From positions 2,604,337 to 2,668,336 of the forward strand of contig NZ_CP075169.1 in assembly GCF_016865525.2 (NCBI RefSeq): a stretch of 64,000 nucleotides of DNA, written 5' to 3'. The notes under the pieces are model-generated. The model searched no databases, was not told the origin of the DNA, and saw only the letters and a program-made list of their open reading frames with translations. The position numbers were made by a program, and so were the translations under genes. Source of the DNA: Sodalis ligni (lineage in GTDB: Bacteria; Pseudomonadota; Gammaproteobacteria; Enterobacterales; Enterobacteriaceae). Positions within the stretch are counted from its first letter, which is position 1, and each line of letters starts with the position of its first letter. This document shows positions 47,484-56,369 of the stretch, piece after piece.

Positions 47484-48651
47484 ATGAATACATATCCTAT
47501 AAGCATCCACGGTCCCACTGTCGACCGGTCAACGGGATCATTGGAAAGCAATTGGCCCGGAGGGGGCATCTCTTCCAAGTTTGCTAAGCGTTTCCAACAC
47601 GCCCTTAGACGTATTAGCAAGTAAAGAAAGACATACCGATCAAGGTCTTGTCAGTATACCGTCGGCTAAGTCGGTGCTCTCAAGCCTGGCCATAGGCCGG
47701 AAGAATGTTACTGTAAAACAGCAAAATTGTCCCGTGGTAACGTACGGTATTTGTGACGAAATACGAGTTTTAGACAAAATTTCAAAAGACCTGTTGAAGA
47801 TCAATTGGTCGACGGCTGTCTGTCAATATAACGAAGCAATAGGTTTGCATTATGAGTTGTCCGATCAAAACTGCACTGACTATAGCAGCGAAGCATTTTT
47901 AATCTATTTCTGAATAATCTCATGAAGATAGAGGAATATGGCACAAACTCCGCCATTATCGGCCTGCCTTCGCTCGCTGACATACCCTTGCGGATAGGTC
48001 AACTTTTGTTGATAGTTACGAACTTGATCTCTGGAAAAATATTTATTTGAACACAAAGAAAAACTTGATCCGGTACTTCGCTTAAAAGACTCATGACAAT
48101 GAATGCTACCATAGAACGCGAAGTAATCTTGAATCAGTTCATTATGAAAAATACTATGGCAAACATAGATAACGAAAAACTGGCTTGTGTTTTAAGGATT
48201 TCATTGATCGCTTCAATTGCACAACTCACTTAGAAATAAAGCATGCATTAAACGATTATAAAAAGTTGAATGGCGTGTCTTTTTTCAGAGTCTGATTATG
48301 TGGGGCTTGCTGAATTGTTTGGGAATCATTTTGCCAGAAATACCAGCAAGCTGGGTCTGGGATTTTTGCCCTTCGTGGCTTTGATATTAATTTTTCATGG
48401 AATGTGAACAAGGATACCTTGGTTGATCTTAATGTTATTCAGGATAAGCCTTGGAAACGAGGGAGCGTAGTTTTGATGGGGACAAGAATGGATTACAGCA
48501 TCGGAAATACGTTGCGTCCTGCGAAATACAAGCGGTATTTTCAACGGTAAAGTTTTCAAGACCGGGGTTTTCAAAGATGCGATTATAATTTCCAAGTCCC
48601 TGACATCTAATGCGTGGCAAGGTTTTTTATTATGACAGCGTGATCAAATGA
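47484..48651 (+). pseudogene. Second RNTSKLG-family gene, broken mainly by run contractions
   Basis: Starts at ATG 47484 with AGGGA upstream. In several frames it reads as a full relative of 45733-46935: 'DLLKINWSTAVCQYNEAIGL', KYLFEHKEKLDPVLRLK, 'FIDRFNCTTHLEIKHALNDY', HFARNTSKLGLGFFALRG, VIQDKPWKRG and SLTSNAWQGFF. About ten frame changes each disappear if an A, T or G run is lengthened by one base (two in one T run near 48283-48288). The intact paralog has the full-length version of the last run (T8 against T6). Ends at the TGA at 48649-48651. Confidence 0.75.
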
Positions 48652-48747
48652 GCCCGCCAACTTGATTCCTTAATAAAGGCGCGCTCGTGCCGATATTTAC
48701 CGGCTGCGGTTACTCTCATCCATTACCGGCGTTGATGCATAAACGTA

Positions 48748-49500
48748 TCATGACAGATCGGACAGCTTTTGCGCCGAGACGATCAGTTCCCGTAGCAGCA
48801 TTTGCCGCCGCGGCTCATCCGTGTCGCGGCTCACCATAAAACAAAAGGCCGCAATGGCATGGCCGCCACGCGAGAGGACCGGCGCCGCCATGCAGCAGGT
48901 AAAGCTGTCCGATAACCCTTCGGTCATGGAATAACCCAGCTGCGCGGCGCGCCGCACATCCTCAAGAAACTGCCCGCTGTCGATGGTGCGTCCGTCCGCC
49001 AGGATAAAATCCTCCTCCGGGATCAGATCGAGAATGTCCCGGGCCGAGAGGTGTCCCAGCAGCAACCGTCCTGAGGCGGTCCAGGGGATAGGCACCTTGA
49101 CGCCGATATCCGAGGTGATTTTAAACGGGCGGGAGCTGCTCTCCGACAGCACCACCGTATATTTATTGCCTTCCAGTATGCAGAGCTGAACGGTTTCACC
49201 CAAACGGTTGATAAGCTCCAGCATCAACTGATGGGCGCGGCGCAGCAAATCGTTTTGCATGGCATAGTCCGCACCGTAATAGTGCATTTCCCGACCGAAA
49301 AACACACTGCCGTCCGGCAGGGTTTCCAGCCAGTCCGCTTCCGTCAGCAGGCTCACCAGCTCGTAAATACTTGACCGAGGCGCATCGGTGGATGCGATCA
49401 GTTCCCGCATGGTCATGGGTTTTCTGGCGATATGCAACTGCCGGAATAATTCAATGATCCGGTCTACTCCCCTGGCCCGAGGCGGGTTGGCTGAGGGCAT
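48748..49500 (-). CDS. IclR-family transcriptional regulator
   Basis: 250 residues. N-terminal winged HTH ('MTMRELIASTDAPRSSIYELVSLLTEADWL') and a C-terminal IclR ligand domain ('PIPWTASGRLLLGHLSARDI', GYSMTEGLSDSFTCCMAAPV). It is divergent from the RidA-ABC-aldolase operon and separated from it by 477 bases containing palindromes, so it is likely its regulator. The inducer is presumably the amino acid handled by that operon. Confidence 0.9.
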   Translation of the reverse strand: MPSANPPRARGVDRIIELFRQLHIARKPMTMRELIASTDAPRSSIYELVSLLTEADWLETLPDGSVFFGREMHYYGADYAMQNDLLRRAHQLMLELINRLGETVQLCILEGNKYTVVLSESSSRPFKITSDIGVKVPIPWTASGRLLLGHLSARDILDLIPEEDFILADGRTIDSGQFLEDVRRAAQLGYSMTEGLSDSFTCCMAAPVLSRGGHAIAAFCFMVSRDTDEPRRQMLLRELIVSAQKLSDLS

Positions 49501-49977
49501 GGCTGTTCTCCGTGGTATCGCCGGCCGGCGTAAAAGTGATGATGTCGGGACCTAAAGGTCAAGGGTTGCACACCGAACCGGCCGCTGGCTAATGCGTGGG
49601 GTTATCATACACGGAATTATCAATATCCACAGCGTCGGTTCATTTTTGCTTAATGATATTCCATGCACTTTTTTGGGGCCCTGTTATTTTGCATGAATCA
49701 TAAGGCTTATTCCAGCTGGTGAAACGGTACTGAAAAGAGTAAACGGATTAACGTGTAGACGCAGCGGGAAATAACGGCTTAATCGTGACAGTTCTGAATA
49801 CGGGCATATAAATTTTGATTGGTTATTGCAAATTTAATTCTTTTATGACAGTCTGAAATTGTCCGGTATCCCGTAAATAAATCTGGTATATCGGACAATA
49901 TGCAATAACAATTACTTAAAATAATTTGAACAAACAGGGCGGACAAAACCAGGTTTTGTGGCGCGGGAGACATTTTT
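49501..49977. promoter_or_regulatory. Divergent control region between the IclR gene and the RidA operon
   Basis: Two symmetrical sites stand out: a perfect CAAAACC-A-GGTTTTG palindrome at 49944-49958, just before the RidA ribosome-binding site, and ATTGTCCG (49858-49865) with CGGACAAT (49892-49899) as widely spaced arms. Either may be an IclR operator; the first is placed to block transcription. The remainder is AT-rich without a gene. Confidence 0.5.
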
Positions 49978-50370
49978 ATGGCGATAAAACGATACGGTAC
50001 CGAAGGCGGCGTGGGTACCGGTGGGCAGAAACTACCCTTTGCCCGTGCGGTTGAGGCGGACGGCTGGCTGTACATCTCCGGCCAGACGCCGATGACCGAC
50101 GGCGAGATAGTGGAAGGCAGTATTATTGAACAAACCCGACTGGCATTTGATAACTGCCTGCGCATTGCCCAAGAGGCGGGTTATGAAGCCGGCGACGTGG
50201 TGCATGTTACCGCCGTGCTGACCGATGCCCGTTATTTCGGATCATTTAATAAAGTCTTCGCCGAATATTTCTCGGCATTTCCTCCGGCGCGTATTTGCAG
50301 CGTTCAGGATTTGGTGGTGGATTGTAAGGTGGAAGTAGATATGAAATGTTACCGAGCCGATAAGAAATAA
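49978..50370 (+). CDS. RidA-family protein
   Basis: 130 residues: 'RAVEADGWLYISGQTPMTDG', TRLAFDNCLRIAQEAGYE, VVHVTAVLTDARYFGSFNKVF and a final R-I-C-x-V region (PPARICSVQDLVVDCKVEVDMKC), where the Arg corresponds to the carboxylate-binding Arg of RidA. Such proteins hydrolyse reactive enamine/imine intermediates from PLP enzymes. First gene of the operon, GGAG upstream, and consistent with the PLP enzyme at its end. Confidence 0.9.
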   Translation: MAIKRYGTEGGVGTGGQKLPFARAVEADGWLYISGQTPMTDGEIVEGSIIEQTRLAFDNCLRIAQEAGYEAGDVVHVTAVLTDARYFGSFNKVFAEYFSAFPPARICSVQDLVVDCKVEVDMKCYRADKK

Positions 50371-50448
50371 AGATTTGTGCCGGCGAGTTCGTTTTAATCC
50401 AGCAATATCTGAAAACAGATAATAATCAATTATTCGGGGGAATAAAAA

Positions 50449-51288
50449 ATGAATTGTCTTAATTATAAGACGCATGCAGCCTGTCTTATTACCGCCGCCG
50501 CCGGCATGCTGTCCGTTATCGGCTGCACGCCGACCGATAACGGCAAGGCGAAAGACGCCGCGCCGGCCTCCACACTGCAAACCGTACTGCAGCGGGGCAC
50601 GCTGCGGGTGGGGGACTGCTTGTCCTTTGCGCCGTTCGGCTTTAACAATAAAGACGGCCAGCCGGATGGCTACGATGTGGATTTGGCCAAGGCGCTGGCC
50701 AAGGAGATGGGGGTGAAGCTTGAAGTGGTGGACACCACCAGCGCCAACCGTATTCCCAATTTGCAGACCAACAAAGTGGACGTGGTATTCTGTAATTTCA
50801 CCCGCAATCTGGAACGGGCCAAGGAAATCGGCTTTACCGCGCCTTATGTGGTGGCCAGCGAAGCGATGCTGGTGCGTAAGAACAGCGGTATCCAGTCCGC
50901 CAAGGATATGGGCGGCAAAACCATCGCCACGGTTAAGGGCTCTACTAACGGTGATGAAGTCCGCTCCATGGGCATCCCGGTGAAGATCCAGGAGTATGAC
51001 AGCTCCCAGGCCGCCATACTTGCCGTCAAGCAGGGACAGGCCGACGCCATGATTGAGGATAACAACTTCCTGGCGTACCAGGCCAAGCTCGATCCTACCC
51101 TGGTGGTCACCAACGAGGCGCTGGTACCGCTGGAATATAACGCCTTCGGCGTAAAAGCCGGCGATCAGCAGTGGATCAATTATCTCAATGAATTCCTGTT
51201 TGAAATCAACGCGTCCAAACAGAACGCCGCGCTTTATCAAAAATGGTTCGGTACGGCGCCCCGTTATCCGCTGAATCCTCAGTATTGA
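50449..51288 (+). CDS. Amino acid ABC transporter substrate-binding lipoprotein (family 3)
   Basis: 279 residues. The N-terminus ends in a lipobox LSVIGC, so the mature protein is probably anchored by its Cys at about residue 26. Family 3 binding-protein motifs: 'GYDVDLAKALAKEMGVKLEV', 'VDVVFCNFTRNLERAKEIGFT' and a C-terminal 'NEFLFEINASKQNAALYQKWFG'. The ligand is a polar or neutral amino acid. The start has GGGGGA upstream. Confidence 0.9.
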   Translation: MNCLNYKTHAACLITAAAGMLSVIGCTPTDNGKAKDAAPASTLQTVLQRGTLRVGDCLSFAPFGFNNKDGQPDGYDVDLAKALAKEMGVKLEVVDTTSANRIPNLQTNKVDVVFCNFTRNLERAKEIGFTAPYVVASEAMLVRKNSGIQSAKDMGGKTIATVKGSTNGDEVRSMGIPVKIQEYDSSQAAILAVKQGQADAMIEDNNFLAYQAKLDPTLVVTNEALVPLEYNAFGVKAGDQQWINYLNEFLFEINASKQNAALYQKWFGTAPRYPLNPQY

Positions 51289-51325
51289 TGACCGGCGAGG
51301 GGATTATCCGCCGACGGAGGCAGAC

Positions 51326-52060
51326 ATGAGCTATCAATGGTTAACCCTCATCAGCTATTTTGATGTGTTTCTCACCGCCGCATGGGTGACGCTGCAGGTG
51401 ACGGTGCTGGCATTTATCCTGGCGATGGCGTTGGGTTTGCTGACTGCTCTGGCCCGATCCTGCCGTTTTTCCGTTCTGCGGTTTATTGCCGCCGCCTACG
51501 TTGAAATCATCCGCAACACGCCGGTGCTGCTGCAGATATTTATCGTGTTTTTCGGCCTGCCGTCCCTGGGATTGACCATGGGCGCCTGGACCGCCGGCAT
51601 TATCGCTCTTGGCGTGAATGTGGGCGCGTACCTGGCGGAAGTCTTCCGCGCCGGCATTCAGTCGGTGCCCCGAGGCCAGCAGGAAGCGGCCATGATCCTC
51701 GGCATCGGACGGCGGGATATCTTTCTTCAGGTGGTATTGCCGCAGGCGGCGCGGGCGGTCTATCCGGCTATTATCAACAATCTGATCCAACTGCTGCTGG
51801 GCACATCGCTGCTCTCGGCCATTGCCCTGCCGGAACTCACCGGTACGGCAACGGTGATTAACGCCCGGACGCTGCTGTATATCCAGACCTTCACCGTGAC
51901 GCTGGCGGCTTATTTGATTCTGAGCAATGCCCTGGTGTGGATTGGCGGTTTTTTGGGACGGCATCTTTTCACCCCGCCGGTAACCGCCATAAAAAAATCC
52001 GGTCCGTGGTTTTGCCGGAATAAAGTCCAAAGCGGGGGGACGGCATGGACGAGGTATTAA
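51326..52060 (+). CDS. Amino acid ABC transporter permease
   Basis: 244 residues. Amino acid permease of the HisM/GlnP group: 'YVEIIRNTPVLLQIFIVFFG' and the EAA loop 'RGQQEAAMILGIGRRDIFLQVVLPQA'. The last 25 residues extend past the final membrane helix and overlap the start of the next permease by 16 bases. GGAGG precedes the start. Confidence 0.91.
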   Translation: MSYQWLTLISYFDVFLTAAWVTLQVTVLAFILAMALGLLTALARSCRFSVLRFIAAAYVEIIRNTPVLLQIFIVFFGLPSLGLTMGAWTAGIIALGVNVGAYLAEVFRAGIQSVPRGQQEAAMILGIGRRDIFLQVVLPQAARAVYPAIINNLIQLLLGTSLLSAIALPELTGTATVINARTLLYIQTFTVTLAAYLILSNALVWIGGFLGRHLFTPPVTAIKKSGPWFCRNKVQSGGTAWTRY

Positions 52061-52692
52061 TCACCCGCGCGCCGCTGCTGCTCAAGGGGCTGGGAGTGAC
52101 GCTGCTGCTGTCGGCGGCCTCCATTATCGGCGGCACCCTGCTGGGACTGCTGGCGGCCGTGCTGCGCAGCAGCCGCAACGCGCCGGCTATCGTCGTCGCC
52201 CGGCTGTATACCGAGCTGTTTCGCGGATCGCCGGTGCTGATTACGCTGATGTTCATCTATTTCGGCGTAGCCTATTTTGGCTATGACATCAATATCTTCG
52301 CCGCCGGCGTCATCGGCCTGAGCGTTTATCAGGGCGCCTATATCGGTGAAGTGTTTCGCGCCGGTATCGAGGCGGTGCCGAAAGGGCAGTGGGAAGTGGC
52401 GCAGATCCTCGGCATGAATAAGCGGCACACCTTTTTGTCGGTCATCCTGCCGCAAACCCGGCGAATCGTCCTGCCCCCGCTTATCGGCCAATATCTGTCG
52501 CTGATAAAAGATACCTCCATTATCAGCATGATCGGCATGTCCGAACTGCTGCGTCAGGGGCAATCCATCGTCGATCGCGTCGGCCAGCCGGTGGCGGTGT
52601 ACGGCCTGGTGGCCGCCCTTTATTTCATTATCTGTTTTCCCATCTCCCGCTGGGTGCAGCATCAGGAAAGCAACAGGAGTCTCTTATCATGA
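52045..52692 (+). CDS. Amino acid ABC transporter permease
   Basis: 215 residues, paired with the previous permease: '[20 protein letters not shown]' and EAA loop '[26 protein letters not shown]'. The stop overlaps the ATPase ATG. Together they form a heteromeric channel in the inner membrane. Confidence 0.91.
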   Translation: MDEVLITRAPLLLKGLGVTLLLSAASIIGGTLLGLLAAVLRSSRNAPAIVVARLYTELFRGSPVLITLMFIYFGVAYFGYDINIFAAGVIGLSVYQGAYIGEVFRAGIEAVPKGQWEVAQILGMNKRHTFLSVILPQTRRIVLPPLIGQYLSLIKDTSIISMIGMSELLRQGQSIVDRVGQPVAVYGLVAALYFIICFPISRWVQHQESNRSLLS

Positions 52693-53441
52693 CGGCTATT
52701 GTCAGCCCCAAACCCGCCATCGCCTTAAGCGGCGTATCGAAATCCTTCGGCAGCACCCAGGTGCTCAAGGGCATTGATCTGGCGGTGAGCCCCGGCGAGG
52801 TGCTGGTACTTATCGGCGCCTCCGGCTCCGGGAAAAGCACCGTGCTGCGCATTATGAGCGGCCTGGAAATCGCCGACGCCGGCGAAATCTGGGTCAACGA
52901 CGTGCCGCTGCATGACAGCCGCCGGGCCAAGGAGATTCGCGGACATGTGGGCATGGTCTTCCAGCAGTTCAATCTGTTTCCCCATAAAACCGCCCTGGGC
53001 AATGTCACATTGGCCCTGATCAAGGCGCGCAAAATGTCGAAAGCCGACGCCGAGCGCACCGCCATGGCGGCCTTGAACCGGGTGGGCCTGGCGGACCGGG
53101 CCGGCCATTACCCTTCGCAGCTGTCGGGAGGACAGCAGCAGCGGGTGGCTATCGCCCGCGCCCTGGCGGTGGAGCCGAAGATCATGTTTTTCGACGAAGC
53201 CACCTCGGCGCTGGATCCCGAACTGGTGGGGGAGGTGACCGAAGTCATGCGCGAACTGGCCCGGGAAGGCATGACCATGGTGGTGGTCACCCATGAAATG
53301 GGCTTTGCCCGTAAAACCGCCGACCGGGTGGTGTTTATGGATAAAGGGGTAATTGCCGAGCAGGGGGCGCCGGAGCAGATTTTTGTCCATCCGCAAAATG
53401 CCCGCACCCAGCAGTTTTTAAGCCGGGTGCTTGAACACTGA
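52689..53441 (+). CDS. Amino acid ABC transporter ATP-binding protein
   Basis: 250 residues with complete motifs: GASGSGKST, '[14 protein letters not shown]', [25 protein letters not shown] and VVTHEM. Belongs to the GlnQ group and is close in layout to the ATPase at 42997, but not a recent copy. It has an Ala in DEATSALD in place of Pro. Confidence 0.92.
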   Translation: MTAIVSPKPAIALSGVSKSFGSTQVLKGIDLAVSPGEVLVLIGASGSGKSTVLRIMSGLEIADAGEIWVNDVPLHDSRRAKEIRGHVGMVFQQFNLFPHKTALGNVTLALIKARKMSKADAERTAMAALNRVGLADRAGHYPSQLSGGQQQRVAIARALAVEPKIMFFDEATSALDPELVGEVTEVMRELAREGMTMVVVTHEMGFARKTADRVVFMDKGVIAEQGAPEQIFVHPQNARTQQFLSRVLEH

Positions 53442-53496
53442 GACAACCGATAGCCATCAGGACCGCCAAGCGGTCCGATATCAAGGGAAATCCATT

Positions 53497-54774
53497 ATGT
53501 CCGATGCCACAGATTTTTATACCGCCGACGGCAGCTTGAATCCAATGACGCCGGGACCGCTGTACAAATCCGCCGGGGGAGACGGCCGCTCGGTATTGGC
53601 CGCCGGCACCCCGCTGTTTGCGGACGACGCGGTCTTTTCTCCTGTCATGATCCTCAAGCAGGCCGCCTACGAACAGAATATCGCCGCCATGGCCGACTAT
53701 TGCCGCCAGCAGGGAGTGCTCCATGCGCCCCACGGCAAAACCTCCCTGGCGCCGGAACTACTGCGGGGGGCGATACGCCAGGGGGCCTGGGGACTGAGCG
53801 CCGCCACCCCCGCCCAGGTGCGCGCCTTTCGCTCCTTCGGCATCAAAAACGTCTTTCTGGCCAATGAACTGGTGGATCCGGCGGGCATCCGCTGGATAGG
53901 CCGCTATCAGCACGACCACCCGGAACAGCGGTTTATCTGTTATGTGGATTCCCTGGCCGGGGTAAGGATACTGGAACAGGCCCTGGCGGATATTGATGTC
54001 CGCCTGACGGTATTGCTGGAAGTGTCGGTGGCCGGCGGCCGTACCGGTTGCCGCTCCCTGGCGGAGGCGCTGGATATCGCACGTTTGGTGCGGGACAGCC
54101 ATAAGCTGCAGCTTATCGGCCTGGCGGGTTATGAAGGCGCGATAGCCGGCGATCGCAGCGCCGAATCCCTCGCCAAGGTACGGGACTATTGCCGCTGGAT
54201 GATGACCGTGGCCGGCGCCGTGGACGGCGAGGGGCTGTTTGAGGCGGAGCACATATTACTGAGCGCCGGGGGCGGAACCTTTTTTGATATCGTGGTGGAA
54301 ATGTTCAAGGCGGTGTCCCTGTCCCGTCCCGCCCTGGTAATGATCCGCTCAGGGGCCTATATGGCCCATGACGACGGTCTTTATGCCCGCATCGCCCCGT
54401 TTGCCCAGCAAGGTTCGGCGTTTCATCTCCGGCCGGCGCTGGAAATCTGGGGCCGGGTGCTGTCGCGTCCGGAACCGGAGCTGGCCATCCTGGATTTCGG
54501 CCGCCGTGATGTGCCGTTCGACCAGGATTTGCCGATGCCCCACAGCTTCCGGGAGGCTAACGGCGGTGAGGTTCGGGACGCCCGCGGGGCATCGGTGACG
54601 GCGGTCAACGATCAGCATGCCTATTTGCGCGTGGCGGCGGACGACCCCCTGCAGGTGGGTGACTGGGTGGGCTGCGGTATTTCCCATCCCTGCACCGCCT
54701 TTGACAAATGGCGCTACCTGCCGCTGGTGGATGATAACTACGTCTGCGTCGGACAGGTGACTACCTGCTTTTAA
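53497..54774 (+). CDS. PLP-dependent D-threonine aldolase / D-serine dehydratase-like enzyme
   Basis: 425 residues from ATG 53497, which has AAGGGA upstream; the longer frame has no site. The N-terminal alanine-racemase-type barrel has the PLP lysine in 'LHAPHGKTSLAPELL' near residue 80. The C-terminal D-serine-dehydratase-like domain has metal ligands in CGISHPCTAFDKW. Relatives split D-threonine to glycine or deaminate D-serine using a divalent metal. The gene ends the importer operon and would act on the imported D- or hydroxy-amino acid; RidA would clear the enamine product. Confidence 0.85.
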   Translation: MSDATDFYTADGSLNPMTPGPLYKSAGGDGRSVLAAGTPLFADDAVFSPVMILKQAAYEQNIAAMADYCRQQGVLHAPHGKTSLAPELLRGAIRQGAWGLSAATPAQVRAFRSFGIKNVFLANELVDPAGIRWIGRYQHDHPEQRFICYVDSLAGVRILEQALADIDVRLTVLLEVSVAGGRTGCRSLAEALDIARLVRDSHKLQLIGLAGYEGAIAGDRSAESLAKVRDYCRWMMTVAGAVDGEGLFEAEHILLSAGGGTFFDIVVEMFKAVSLSRPALVMIRSGAYMAHDDGLYARIAPFAQQGSAFHLRPALEIWGRVLSRPEPELAILDFGRRDVPFDQDLPMPHSFREANGGEVRDARGASVTAVNDQHAYLRVAADDPLQVGDWVGCGISHPCTAFDKWRYLPLVDDNYVCVGQVTTCF

Positions 54775-55128
54775 TGACTTTTTATCTGCGCTGGTCGTCG
54801 GTGATAGCCCATCATCGAAGGCTTAAGCGCAGGAAAACGTATGTTGCAAAAAAGCTGTAATCCTGTCCTAACCTGGAATGTCTGATACCGCACTTTGCGG
54901 GAATATTTCATAAATTCAACGAGTGATTTGTATCTAAAACAATCACTGTTCGTTAACAAACCAAATTTGCAAGTTCCAATGCTTGAACTCCTTTAAAGTA
55001 AGAATTAATGGATGCGTGATATCAACTACCCATTCTCTGATCTACTTTAATGATTGTCATTCTGTCCGTTAATGCCTTTGAATTGACTTAACATTTGCTT
55101 AAACGAATAAATTAAGGAAGAATAAAGA
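54775..55128. other. Intergenic region, no gene seen
   Basis: AT-rich, about 350 bases between the aldolase-like gene and the third RNTSKLG-family gene. It contains AAGGAAG just before the start at 55129. No palindrome, RNA gene or remnant frame was recognised in it. Confidence 0.6.
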
Positions 55129-56274
55129 ATGATGAATTCCAGCCCTCATTTCGTAATGGGTTCAACGTTTTGTCCGGTATCTACTGAAGAAAACCTTGAT
55201 GATAAAGGGTTGGCGATGATTGCTAAAACCATCAATGTAAGCAATACCCCTTCAGCGATGCCGCAGCCGACTTATTCTCAGAGCGCCAAAGATAATGTTA
55301 AGCCAAAGTACACCCTATCTTATTTTCATGCCGCATACTCTGGGAAAAATAATTTTACTTTAAAACATAAATATCATCCTGTGGCTGTATTTGGCTTAAG
55401 GAAAAACAAGATGATCTTAAGTTTCTTTTGGAAGAAGGTTTAGGATTAAAAAGTAACAACAATTAATATACTGAATATGCGTATAGGACTAAATGAACCG
55501 CCCCGACACTGGGAAAAACTTAGTTATCCCACAAAAGAACTTTTTGATCGTGCTATTAAAAATATTTCAAAAATCAGTGTCCGCGCGCCATTGCAAACTT
55601 CAGAAAAATCCCACAGAGGGTTAATGTTTCGTTGGAGCAATCACTTATATGCTAACAAGGAAAAGCTTGATCCCATCATCCGAATCAGAACTCTTCTTAT
55701 GCAAACTGCGGCTAATGACAATAAAGATAATCTGGAACAATTTATTCTTAAAAACACTGAAGCAGATTGTAATATAGAGGAGCTGTGCAAACATCTTAAA
55801 TACCTTATCCTTAAGCTTGGTTGTAAAAACAGTGCTGAGTTGGAACAGGCCTTGGCGTCTTACAAAACAGAAAAAGGGGTATCACTACTGTCATCGGAAA
55901 ACTACAAGGATTTATATCATCTCTATAACTTTCATTTTTTTAGAAATACCAGCAAGCTGGGTTTGGAGTTTTTTGCCGAGGAGCGCTTTGATATTGCGTA
56001 CGCATGGAATACGGAGGAAAACGCTGAAATTAACCTCGACGAGGCAAACTATAAACCGTGGAAAAATGGAAAGAGACGTGACGACATACATTTAAATCGA
56101 CCCGTGCATGAATGGATTACATATTCAGAAATTCGATCAATTCTACGTGAAAAAAATCCCGTATTTTCTTCCAATAAACCCTTTAAGTTTTTCTTTGCGT
56201 TCGATCATCGCATGAAGAGATTTAATGTTGAAATGGCGTCGTCGTTACGTTCTGATCATTGGGTTAAGCTCTAA
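55129..56274 (+). pseudogene. Third RNTSKLG-family gene, broken near one third of its length
   Basis: The first frame (55129-55443) includes '..KYHPVAVFGLRK', aligned with YFPVAIFGTSDE of the intact copy. One more A in the A5 run near 55404-55408 would continue it, as 'DDLKFLLEEGLGLK'. The second frame, open to 56274, covers the rest: 'FRWSNHLYANKEKLDPIIRI', FHFFRNTSKLGLEFFAEER, 'YKPWKNGKRRDD' and EWITYSEIRSILREKN. A second run change near 55447-55451 is needed to reach it. The C-terminal 265 residues are uninterrupted. Sequence is well diverged from the other two copies, so the family is old. Confidence 0.7.
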
Positions 56275-56369
56275 CAAGTTGTAAAGGTACATTCATAGCG
56301 AGGTGCCCCGCCATCGGCTGCGTCAGCTATCCTTATTGTTCAGGAAACATCTTATGACGGGGGGATTTC

